Below are positions 1 through 12,500 of a DNA stretch of 64,000 nt, piece after piece. The DNA is taken from contig NC_069657.1 in the NCBI RefSeq assembly GCF_027244095.1, positions 394,796,943 to 394,860,942 on the forward strand, read 5' to 3'. Both the position numbers and the translations under genes were made by a program. This DNA is from Hemicordylus capensis (taxonomy: Eukaryota; Chordata; Lepidosauria; Squamata; Cordylidae). The notes below the pieces were generated by a model that saw only the letters and a list, made by a program, of their open reading frames with translations, ran no database searches and was not told the origin of the DNA. Position 1 is the stretch's first letter, and each line of letters begins with the position of its first letter.

Positions 1-577
1 CAGCTCTGGCCCCACAGGTTTTTCTGGACCAGTGATCTGTCTGCTCACTGCTTCCTGTGACACACTGAGCATTGAGCTCTGTCTCCCTCCAGCCCTGCAC
101 TGTTGCCCCTTGGATAGGGAGCCTGGAACAACAGTTTTAGTTTCTGTCCATCTCCTGCCTGAGATAGTTTCATTGGTTTCATCCAGGCAGCAAAACATAA
201 AACCTACCATACTAGGATCTACTTTCCACAGATCATTTTGTGAATTTCAGTACATGACATCTTAATGATTTGAGCACTCTTATCCAGACACTAGTTATGC
301 TTAGTATATTGTGTGCCCCACATCTCCTGCCGCCCCAGTATCCTCACCAGGCTTTTAGTAATAAATGCATTTGCTGCCTGAAGTGGATAAAACTAACCTT
401 TTCTGGTGAGGGTGGAAAAGCCTAATAATCTGTTTACAGTTTTTATCTTAACACACACTAATTTTCTAGAAGTTTAATTATCTAATGCCAAACCAGAAAT
501 GGACAGGAAAAGGTGTAGTTGGAATGTGCCTTTATCCATCAGTTAGTGGCTATACATTTTCCACTTATCCACCTCAG

Positions 578-3500
578 GTTAATTGCTGTGAGCTATGAAG
601 CTCGTGCTTTTGGAGTTGCCAGGCATATGTGGGCTGCTGATGCCAAGAAGCTGTGCCCAGATCTTTTGTTAGCTCGAGTGCCAGAGGCCCATGGCAAAGC
701 AGATCTCTCCAGGTAAGTATGGAATTGATGCTCTCTTGCAACTCCTTTTGTGTAAAATTATGATTGCATTTTGTCTTAGTTGATTTTGGACCTTTCTGGA
801 GCAAAATAAGTTTTATTATTGTTACTGATGGGCGTGCTTGTTGCTTTAGTGTTTAGGCCTGTTTTTTGGAAATCTTTAGGAAGTATATTTTTCTGGAAGT
901 CCTAATCGGGATACAGATTGTTCTGTCTTGTTCTTCATGCAGCTGCCTCTCTAGAATTAAGCAGTTTGCTTCTTGCAGATTGGATCTGTGATGTAGTCAC
1001 TAATTAAGATGCAGGTGCTCTCCATGATATCCCGCATAGCCATGCCTACCCAACAGCTACCCTTCCACCTAGAAAGATGCAATAGAAGTCAAGGATAGGT
1101 TCCTAATCCTACAAAACCTGAACTTCATGTGGTTATTTATCAAGAAGAGCAGTCTAGATTGTCAACTACAAAGGGTGGAGGGTACTCCTTGTAACAGAAG
1201 ACAGGAAGAGTGGTAATGAAATCAGTTGTAGCCTGATAATCAGTTATGTAACAAACTCTTGGAATAGCAAGAGGAACATCATAATTCCATTTAGAAAGCA
1301 AAGGGCTTTCCTGAGACCCCGTAGCATTACACAACTGGATTGGACTGAGTCTATTAAGTCTCTAAGTATATTGATAGAGAGTAAGACAGGAATCCTGTTA
1401 ACAGCATGGAAGAAATGGTATACCATTTGTGGTGGCTGCCTGTTAACTAGCAAACCAGCAACATAGCTACCCCAGTTAGAAGAGAGTAAGTAATGGAAAT
1501 ATCAGTGCATCTTTGTGTCCTCCTTCCACAGATACCGGGAAGCCAGTGTGGAGATCATGGAAGTGATGTCACGCTTTGCTGTAATTGAACGTGCCAGCAT
1601 TGATGAGGCCTACATGGACCTAACAAGCGCTGTGCAAGAAAGACTTCAGAAACTACAAGGCCAACCTATTGGAGTAGAACAGTTGGCAACTACATATATC
1701 CAGGGATTTCCAGATAGCTTTACTGCAGAGAACACTCACAACAAAGGTACTGCATAGCTTTAGACATGCTATGTTTGAAATTTGCCTACAGAAGAGCACA
1801 GTAATGGTGTGGTAATCCACAAATCCCGATATTTTTCTTCTGCTTTAGCATTACAAAGGGTACAAAAGGCTTGAAAGGATGGTAAGATTTAACGAAATGT
1901 TAACATGGCTTTGGAAGGTGATGGATGAGGCAGTGCAACAGTTTGTTGTCAAGTTACATAGGAATCAGAAGGTAGGGGAGGTTGTGTCACCATTGAAGAT
2001 GCATGGCTGATAGTGGAGCGCTAATCCTAATTAGGTGATAATCACACAAAAGCCTCATAGATCAGGCAAAGACTACAAATGCAAACTCTGAAAGGGAAAT
2101 GCTGCAGGGCTCACATCAGGTTCTCAAATCCTACTTTGAATCTAGAGAGAGCTCACAACTGTCAGTGAACTCCTGCTCTGATGACTAGGAGCTCATAATG
2201 GTGCCCAATCAACTCTGCTGCAACCCTCACCAACTTTGCAATTCTCCTTTTTAGAGGATATGGTCAAACAGTTTAAAATCCTTAAGCAAGAATTAACAGA
2301 TTAATGGCAAGATAGTTTTAAACCACTGGAAAATCGAATCTCAGCGGAATTACTAATACTGTCAATGAAGCTCTCAGCTTAGGCATAGCTCACATGCCTG
2401 CCATTCAACCTCTATAAAAATCAAAGCTAGAGTTAAACTTGAGGATTTGGACAACAGGGAGCACCATCAGAATTTATTATTTAGTGGGATAAAAGACTGA
2501 ACACAGGATATAGTTGCATTTTTGGCAGCATCTCCTTGACTTACAGCTTAGCGATGACATAGAAATTGCCCACAGATGACATAGAAAGAGCCATCTTCCT
2601 AAATCCTCAGATCCAGACCAAGAGTGATCATAGCTTATTTTCAAAAATTTACCCCAAAAGAAAATATATGGTCTAGTCTCTCTGTTCTGTTTCCAACATC
2701 ATGACTCCCCCGTGTTTTTTTCTTACAACATCTCAGCATTGAGACTTGGAAAATTTTGCCCATTCACACTTATTTTTCAAAGCGCCACAATAAAGTATCA
2801 CTGAGGATATCCATTTTGCCGTCTTATTTCCATGGATGGCAAAACCTATGCAGCTTCTCAAAGAAAAGAATTAATAGAAATATTCTGTGTACTTATCTGG
2901 TCCAAAAGGTTCTGCTTAACCTGATGAAGAAACATTCATCTCCTACTCCAAGCAGAACAGTGTCTAGCATCTAAGAAAGAAGTGCTCTAGAAAAATAGGC
3001 AACCGACACCATCTTAAAGAATCACAGTCACGCTGCCATTTTCTATGCTTGCCTATATCCTGTAACATTGCCTCAGCTGTTTTGCTCAAATGTGAGGTTT
3101 GCTTTACTCATGTAGGATCACTGTCAGTTTAAAAAGCTCTTATGCTTATTATTATATAACTTCAAACTTAGTTGGGATGTTTGTCCCTGCAGTGTTCTCT
3201 TTCTTCCTCCCCACTACTCTTCCAGTTTCAGGAGATCTTATTTCAGTGTATCCCTTCTTCAGCCTCAACCCCATTCATGCAGCAAATATTCACACGTTTT
3301 AAATTGCTGTTTGTTTTTCTTTTGTTTTTGGTTTGGAATTGCTCTGTCATTACCTACATTTTGCGTCATAAGTAATGAGTTAACATTTTTAACTCTTAAT
3401 GTCAGTGGTGTGGGAGATCCCATCATGCGCAGAAGAGTCCCTAAACATATTCTAAGCAACAACCCAGAAATTATGTTCTCCAAAGGATTCATGCTTGGGG

Positions 3501-6500
3501 TAAGAATTCAAAAGATGAGCTCACACGTTTCTCTTTAGGTCAGCAGTTCATCACCCCAGGCTCTGCCAGAGCACAAGGTGTGGCTATCTTTTTTTTACTA
3601 AATCACACACCATTATCTCCCCTAATATCTAAAGAGTCCCTAAAGTTAGGTCAGAGGTGTATCTAGGGAAAATAGCACTGAAATTGCCCCACCCCCTGAA
3701 ATTGCCCCATTTGCCTCAATTTACTGCCCAAATAATGGACAGCACTTCTCCTTATAATCGGCTTTAGCTAAACTAAATAAGTTTAGAGGGCTAAATCATA
3801 ATAGGAGACCTAAACGTAGTTCACGCAGGTTCCTGCTGGGGCGGGGAGGGTCCCAAGAATCCCTGCGCAGCACCAGCATGCACATGGTGTCCGCACATGT
3901 GTGGGCGCCACTTCTGTGGTCAGCAACACCATGCTGACCATGCAAATGGTGCATGCGTGGACGCCATGTGTGTGCTGGTGCCTTGTGGGGATTCTTGGGA
4001 CCCGCTCCAGCAGGAAGCTGCATGGGGTGGCAGAGAGCAGGTGAGGACTCTTTCTTAAAGCTCCTGGGTCCCACTTCCAAATTGTGCTCGAACCACAGTT
4101 CATGCACATCCCTAATCTTTACGGGATCCCCACTGGGACAAACTTCTAAATAACAACATCAAAGATTACTAGATAGAATACAACAATCCTTCTCTCTCAA
4201 AACTGTTATAAGTGCTGCAGCAAATGGTTCCATAAATCTCTCAGACCATGCATCTGTCTCTGTCACCTTAAAATGCTGCCCAGTTCAGCCAATTTCCCCT
4301 ATCTGGTGGCTAAACCCATTACTTTTTGATAATCGGGAGATTCTTGAGAGATTAAGACAAACTGTTTCACAATGCGTCGTTATTAATCCTATTCTTTATT
4401 TTTTTGTCACATGGGATGCCAGTTGTCACATGGGATGCCATGAATGCCATTTTCAGAGGAGAATGCATAGAAGAATTTAAGAAAAAAACAACTCTGATTT
4501 TTATATACCCTTCAAAAGGACATCACTCTCCTTGAAAAGCAACACAAGTCCTCTGCCTCTAGCAAGGTTTACCAGAAATTTACACAAAAAAGAAAAGAGT
4601 TAGAAGCCATAGAATGCAATAAAATAGCCACCCAGCTGTTGAACTTATAGCAAAAGTTCTATGAGCATAGTAACAAGGGCTCTAAATTACTCACAGACTT
4701 TAAAAAAAGATGTTGCAAAACAAGATAAGCTCCTTAACACCCGGGCAATAGAATTCAGTTAAATTCTCTCTATATATCTATATAACATCCATATAATAAT
4801 GGAGTATATATATATTTGGGGTATTTTAGTCTAAGCTATATGTGTTGATATGGTATTGTCCCTTTATATATTTTGCATATTATTACAATTTTTATATTTT
4901 CACATAGACATGTATAGAGGTTTTAATTTTTGTATATCTTTTTGTTTATAGACATTCCTTGAGAGAGATTCTTTTCAAAACATGTTGGAATAAATATATA
5001 TTTTGGATTTTATTTTTGTCAGCTGCTTTTGCATAGTGTATGGAACCATCACATTGGTTATTGATCCTTTATTTCATTTGGTCCCCTTTTGCCTCTGTTA
5101 TTTGTCTTAGCAATAGAGCTTCTAGGAGACAATCCCAATATTAAAGGTGTATTGGTTAATGGCAAATAACAAAAAATAAGTTTATATGCTAATGTCATAG
5201 CTCTCATCCTTACCAACCCAATAAGAACTTTTCCCTTTCTTCAACTGGAGCGAAATATCTGTGTGTTAATATTGGCCATAAAGTCTGAGAAACTTTAATT
5301 ACATTCTCTGGCATCCCAAGACTCTAAAGTTATCTACTATGTAGGAGTAAAAATTTCCAAAAACCTTTCTTTAAATAATCTGAATAACTCACCCACCCTT
5401 GATCATTAAGTTTATAAAATCATGTAATAAGCCCTACCTCTCATGGCTTGGTCACACAGCAGCTGTTAAAATGTTTTTGTTACACAAACTTCTATTTTTA
5501 TTTCAGGTACTCCCTTAGATGGCATAAGCTTCTTTCTTCTATACATGAAAACAAAAAGCCTAGACTATCTCACGGTGCCTTCTACTAAAACTCTGGTGTG
5601 AGGGATCTGGGTATTCCCAACCTATTCCCAACTTTTGGGCATACTATGAGGCAACACAGCTGAGGAATATTATCTGGTTTGCAGCTGACTGAGCTCTGGT
5701 TCTTGCTGGAGATTCCTAATCAATATGTTGTGCTAACAAAAAGTTTTTTGTTCTATCCCAATCCTTTCAATAATTCATCCTTCAGCAGGAGCCCTTCCTT
5801 AAATGCTACTTTGAAGACTTAGAAGAAGTGGCAAACTCGCCTCTCCCCTTCCCCACATCTTTTCTCTTATACTGGTATTGGATCATCCTAACGTCTGTTC
5901 TCCTCAGGAATACTCAAAGAAATCACTCAGCAGACTTGGTTGTTGCTAGATTAAAAGATCTTTACCAAAACCACACTTTAACTTCTACAGAACAGTTGAA
6001 GTTCAAATTTTCCTAAACAATAACCTCATTTGTTTCCTACTTCTACAACTCTGGTCTTTCTTATTTGCAGCCCAAACTGCTCAATCAGCCATTGGACAAC
6101 TTACCAAATTTGAAGCTTTAATACTAGAAGCAACCTTGCCATTCAAAGGATTAACCTCAAAACTTTACAATATTTTGCTTGGTCAACCAACCACCTCCCT
6201 AATAGGTTTAAAAATTGTTTGGAGGAAAATCATCTCTATTGTGGGGCAAAAGATACTTATTTCTACCTATGGTGGTCATGCCTCCAAGTCACATTATTTT
6301 GATAATTGATATTTTTAGAGATGGGCAAAATTACTGATCAATAAATCAAACTACACTCCCAACTTGTGATCTTAAGCATCTTTGCTAATGAAAATAAACA
6401 CATTTTCTCAGGAGACTTGATTTTATATATATACTATATGCTCATTGCAGCTAGACTGATTTTTGCAAGAAACTGGAAACACAAAACACTCTCACTAAAT

Positions 6501-9500
6501 GAATGGTATATTAAACTTTGGTTTATTGCTACTGTTGAAAAATAGAAAAATTCTCTTCATTTTTGCCTGGGTCAGTCGTAGTCTAACTCCTTCTATGAGA
6601 CTTGGCAGGTCTTTGCTTTCATCAACCAAAAAAGTCTTTAGAATGTCACCACCTTCTCAGTACGCCAGAGCCTGGAAAGAGACTTACTCTGACTGACTCG
6701 GATCTTTTGAACTGATTTCTCACTCCTTATCTATAAGAATCTTAATTTCCATTTGTCATAACTCATAAAAATAGCAATCCCCACCAATTATTTATTTTTG
6801 TTCTTATGGTTGCTTCTCAGTGGTTTTTTCTCTTTATTTTATTTATTTATTTATTTAATATATTTTTATACCACCCTAAACTTACGTATCTTTGATTATA
6901 AATGTTGTAATACTCAGTTTTTTGTAACTGATATGGCAATATAACAATAATAATAATACAATATTTTTTAAAAATAATGGATCTCCAGGGTTTCATATGG
7001 GTATTTCCCAGTCCTACTTGCAGATGCCAAGGACTTAATCATGCAAAGCGGATGCTTTTTCAGGTATCTACAGTCCTTCTGCATGATACACAAGTTGTAG
7101 CATGCTTCCTAGAAAAGTATCATTTCTATATCTGGTCACTTTCAAATACCTGGGTGCACTATTTATACCAGTTTTTGAAGCCAGTAAAGTACAGATTAAC
7201 CAGACCTCAACAAAATGTTGCCATGACGGGGGTTGGAAGGTGGAGGCTGCATGTTGGCCTGCAGGTAAGAGAATAGCAACAGGGAAAGGTTATTAGCCTA
7301 CTACTGTAAAGCCAGCAGTATGATAGATGAGCATTAGATCAGTCTTATTTCTAACCACTCACTTGGTCAACCTGGACTTTACATCCAGACGGTGATGGGG
7401 CTCGTTACATTTTTTTGGTTTGTTGTTTCCATTTTTCACCAAGTCTCTGCAGACCATGGTGGATTCAGCAGTACTTGAAGTACTGATAGCACTCTTCATG
7501 GCTAGCTACTGCTGGCCATAACCTTTAAAAAAAAAATCTAGAATGAGGCAGGAAATTATCATCACGGAGTCATTTTGTGCCTTATGTGAGAGTAAAAGAT
7601 GGCAGCTGGCAGCAGTCAGTTTCCAGAAGCACTATCTGTGCTTTAAACATTGCTGAATTTGCCACTGCCCACAGAGGCCCAGCAAAAAATGGCAGAAAAG
7701 AATAAAATCTTCTGTGGGCTGCTATATTTCTGTGGGCCACATGACGAGGCTGCAGCAGAGAACTGGAATAGCGGCAGTAGAAACTGTCAACACTGAGATA
7801 TTTTGAGAGAGCTTATTGTTTGAGCTTGTGTAACTTGCACAGCACGTTTCTGCTTAGCACCATCATCATTTTTTAGCTATAAAGACCATGTATGACAGAA
7901 TTCATTATAAAACATATGGCTATATTTACAACTCTTGCTGCTGTTATAATAAAAGAAGAAAACAGGAACAGCGCACTGGCAATATATTAAAAAGTAGATC
8001 CCGACACATTTCGAGTGGAACATTTCCTCGAAACGTGTCAGGACCAACCTTTTAATAAACTTCTAGTGCACCAATCGTTTTCTTTCTTCGTTCCTTTCGG
8101 CATGGTGCTCTCTCCCCTCCCCCCCGCCCCCCGGTATGTGCTTCCTTCACTAATGTTAGGTTAGCCTTTCAAGAGTGAGTGGTGTGGCTGCTGCATAGGT
8201 TAATTGTATAAGACGATCAAGTTATTTTATAGTGAGAACTGTGTGTGTTTGATAACTGCAGTGGAGAGACCCCTGCTGGTGGAAAAGGGAAATCTCACTT
8301 AGAATGCTGAGGGATAGGGACCTGCACGAACCAAGGTCTGTGACAGGTTTGGCGCCATGGGGAGGGGAACAGGGAGTGGGATCTTTAAGAAAAGAGCAGC
8401 TCCTCACTTGCTCTCCGCCACCACATGCAGCTTCCTGCTGCTGAAGCTCTTTTCCCAAGTACCTGCACATGGCACCAGCACACACATGGTGTCCGCGCAT
8501 GTGTGGGCACCATTTGCATGGTGAGATGGTGTTGCTGACCACACAAATGGTGCCCACGCATGTGCAGACACCATGTGCATGCTGGTGCTGTTCGGAGGTA
8601 TTTAGGACAAGCACTACCGCAGCAGGAAGGTTCATACAGCAGTGGAGAGCAGGGTTGGTTGTTGTTTTTTTAAAGATCCCGCTCCCCTCCCTGCAGCACT
8701 GAACCTGCGCATGAACCTCCGTTTGTGCACATCCCTACTGGGGGAAGGCCGATGACAGTTTCAAGGAGGAAGAGTTAAGATCAGCTGGTGGTTGTAGGTT
8801 GAGGAGAGAGGTTGAGAAAGGGACTAAGAAGTTGAAAGCTTGTTCTGGACTTTATCTCTTGAACTGATGATGGGTCTTCTCTCGTACTGAGAAAAGGTAG
8901 CAAGGAAGGGCAGGTGGCCTAGACTGCCCTCTGAAGCCTGTCGCCTCTTTGGTCAAGGGTTGTTCTGAGGGAATGATCAGAGGGAAAGGGGGGAAATAAA
9001 AGATCAAGCTCTAGGCACAATTCCCACAAGAATACAGAGGGAGAAGGGAGGAAAGAACTGTTTCTACGGATGTATGTGTAACCAGGATTAACGAAGCCAT
9101 TATGCGTACCTCTTGTAAGTGTAAGTATTAAGTACTTGGATGAAGCAAATAAAAATCTTGTTTGATTTCCTCAAGAGTTGTTCCTCCCCCATGTTATCTG
9201 AAGGGGAAAACCCTAAGGAAAGGGAATATTGATTTCAGATACTGAGGTATTTTGTTTTTGTTAAATCTGAGTGGTGGTAGCAAAAATGTTCCTGGGCACA
9301 GGGAGAATTTCCCCCCCCCAATAACAATCTGCTAAGGTGCTTTCTGGCTGCTTTGTGTTTTTTCTTTTCTTTTTCAGATTTCCCATAGCACTGCATGTTT
9401 TGAGGAGAGGAGAGCTGGTCTTGTGGTAGCATGCATGACTTGTCCCTTTAGCTAAGCAGGGTCCACCGTGGCTGCATATTAATGGGATACTAGAAGTGTG

Positions 9501-12500
9501 AGCACTGTAAGATATTCCCCTCAAGGGATGGAGCCGCTCTGGGAAGAGCAGACAGTTCCAAGTTCCCTCCCTGGCATCTCCAAGTAGGGCTGAGAGAGAT
9601 TCCTGCCTGGAACCTTGGAGAAGCCGCTGCCAGTCTGTGAAGACAATACTGAGCTAGATGAACCTACGGTCTGACTCAGTATATGGCAGCTTCCTATGTT
9701 CTGTTACTTAGCTGTGCTAATTACTCATCAGGTAAGATTGGAGACATGTGCTTTGTTGAACTTTGTGTTCCTTTGTAGAAGAGCTGCGACAGTGTGGTTT
9801 GCACCAGTGGCTTGAGTCATTGCCCTTTGGAGATCCCAGCAATCCAAAGCTGCAGCTGACAATGGGAGCAGTAATTATGGAAGAAATGAGGGCAACTGTG
9901 GAATCTGTCACTGGCTTTACGTGTTCAGTTGGAATTTCTCACAACAAGGTGAGTGGTTCCTGTTTTGAATTCAGCATGGCTAAATGAATGTAGCTCTTGG
10001 TCTGTCTATATTTGAGTCCGTCTAAATGGATTATTACCCATTAGACTTAAATGGTAGTCTAAATAGATTTAATTACCATGTCAATAAACCACTTTAGGAT
10101 TATTTTAATGAAAGGCAGTATATAAATTAAACAATAAATTAAAAAATTATTACTGTGGTTTTCTGGAAATTTTTTCCAGTGTCCTAGATCAGTTAGGAAC
10201 TGACTTAATGTGTTTATTTGATTTATATTAGACTATTTTTAAACAAAAGATATGCTGTGTTAATCTTACATGTTATATAAATACCTCAAATTTTCCCTAT
10301 AACTAAAACTAGCTGAGCTGAAATATTTTATTTGGAAAGTAAATCAATAAAGCAAACATTGTAGTTTAAATGTAAGGTTTAAATATCTATATTATTAATT
10401 CTCAAAGACGGGCCATGTGTGGGGACGTGGCAGAAAGGAAGCGATTGGCTGACAGAGGGGGTGGAGGTGATTGGCTGACAGAGTTCACAAGCAGAAGGAC
10501 CTGATTGGGCAGTGGAGATTCCATAAGCAGATAGTGAGAAGGAGCCTGTGAGAGCAGAACCACCATGGTGATTGGGCAGTGGGGATTCCATATGCAGATA
10601 AGGAGGAGGAGCCTGTGATGGTTAAGGTCAGTTGGAATGCAACTGTTACTGGTTGGAAGATGTTCTTGATTGTAGAGGAGAGGAATCTATAGATATATAA
10701 AAGGATAGCAGGCGGGGTCTGCAAAAAGACAGGTCGTGACTCGTGAGAGAGGAAAGAGCCCCTTCAGGAGAAGGAGGCTGCCGTTGTGTGAATTAGATGA
10801 GGAAACAAGATGATCAAAATCTGTTAACTCAGGGAGGGAAGGAGGGGAGAGAAAAAACATGAAGGAAAGGGGAAGAAAGAGTGGGGAAGAGCGAGTGGAG
10901 GAGAGAGAAAAAGAAGGGAGGGGGAAGAGAGTCAGAAGGAAGGGCAAGGGACAGGCCCGAGCCTGTCAGCAGCCTGAGGGGAATGAGCGGCCAGAGAAAC
11001 CAGCAGGAGGCAGGAGAAACCGTGGGTGGTGGTGGTGGTGGAAGTGGGCCGGGCTCTGACGTCTCTGACGCCCGCCGGAAGACAGAGTAAGGGTTAAGGA
11101 GCTGAAGCAGGGGGAAGAGTCGAACTAGGGGCGCAGACGCTATGTGCCCAGTCAGCCAGTATTATCTTTATTCAAATACTTGTAAATATGTTAAGATACA
11201 GCATGCTAGCATTCTCTTCTAAAGAAAAAAATGAAGGTATTGAAAACTGTTAGCATACTGGGTTGTATTCACACCTACTGTCTCTCTACTGAGATCCCAC
11301 TGGGTATAAAAGTATGAGAGCAAGTTAGATTACAAGTCTCCCTCTTTAGAAGACTGATGAGACATTGTTCAACTAGAGACAAGCTTCATCTCCTGGGAAA
11401 ATCTGAGCACGATTTATGCTCTTTGTGTGGAGTGTCTGAGACAATTGATCACCTTTTGTGGGATTGTGCTTGTTTTAGTGATGAACGTGAGCTTTTCCTT
11501 TTGTCTCTTCGCTCTGTTAATCTCTATGGCAGATCTCTCCAAGAACTGTTTTTGGACCGCCAATATTGGAAGATTGCTACCTCTCTTTTGTGGAGATCCC
11601 TTAAATCGTCTCATCTTTTTGAATATTTGTGACTCCATCTCCTCCTTTTGAACGTTTGTGTATATTTTTTGGATCTCCAGTAGGTGGCGTTTGTGGGACC
11701 TTATGGTCCTGGTACGCCATTATCTCCTACAAGAAGAAGAAGAAGAAGATTACATTTCCTTATTAATCCTAAAATCTTTTGAGCAGTGATGCTTTTTCTC
11801 TAGTATTGTTAGAAATAATACTTCTGGCTTGCATTTGCAGAACATTGACCAGAAATTAATTTGTGTGTGCATGCAGATGCGCCTCTATCAATAAGGCATT
11901 GCTTGTTATCCCTGATTTTACCAGTTGTGGTAGTAAGCAGGCAGTGTAGTGAGTAATCTTCTTCCTGCCACTGAACTAAATAGTTGCTTACTGTTGTTAT
12001 GAAAAGCAACAGGGTATAATAACGCTTGTTTCTTCTTTGATTAGAAGAACTATCTCTCTCTGAAAGGGATAATTTTACCATGCAAGCAATGTCTCATTTC
12101 ATATTATTTTGAACAGTGATCTTCTAAGGACAGTGAGCATGGTTTGAAAATGAAAACAATAAATACCTTCATTAACCTGAAATTAATAACTGGTGGGCAA
12201 CAGTGTTCCCTCTAACAGGGATTCCCAGATGTTGTTGATTACAACTCCCATAATCCCCAAGCAAAAGCCATTACAGCTGAGGATTCTGGGAGTTGTAGTC
12301 AACAACATCTGGGAATCCCTGTTAGAGGGGACACTGGTGGGAAACATCCAGATTAAGTTAGTCAGTAATGTCTAAGTCCTGATAGAATTAATGGAACTTG
12401 TTAGTTCCTGTCTGTTTCATTGATTTCAGTGGTGTTTAGAGTTTTCCAATGTTCCTCTGGTCCATTAGAGTTCATCTGCCAGGTCTCAGATGAAGCAGAA

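Larger units (their letters stand above)
1747..9778 (+). other. Large POLH intron rich in repeats
   Basis: Eight-kb intron between the second and third visible POLH exons. It holds a decayed L1 (about 2060-6800), a MITE inside the L1 (3818-4113), a LINE 3' tail near 6840-6900, a second hairpin MITE (8315-8737) and a 5S-headed SINE (9410-9702). In 6960-8300 and 8740-9400 I see no gene, only AT-rich intron sequence and a short fold-back (7985-8060, arms around CGAAACGTGTC). Confidence 0.8.

Noticed and set aside
1-577. Upstream POLH exons
   Set aside because: No frame with the N-terminal POLH text (the VALVDMDCFF region) is visible; the stretch reads as intron.
9427-9520. A functional 5S rRNA gene
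   Set aside because: Only part of the 5S sequence is present, it is diverged, and it runs directly into a SINE body and tail.
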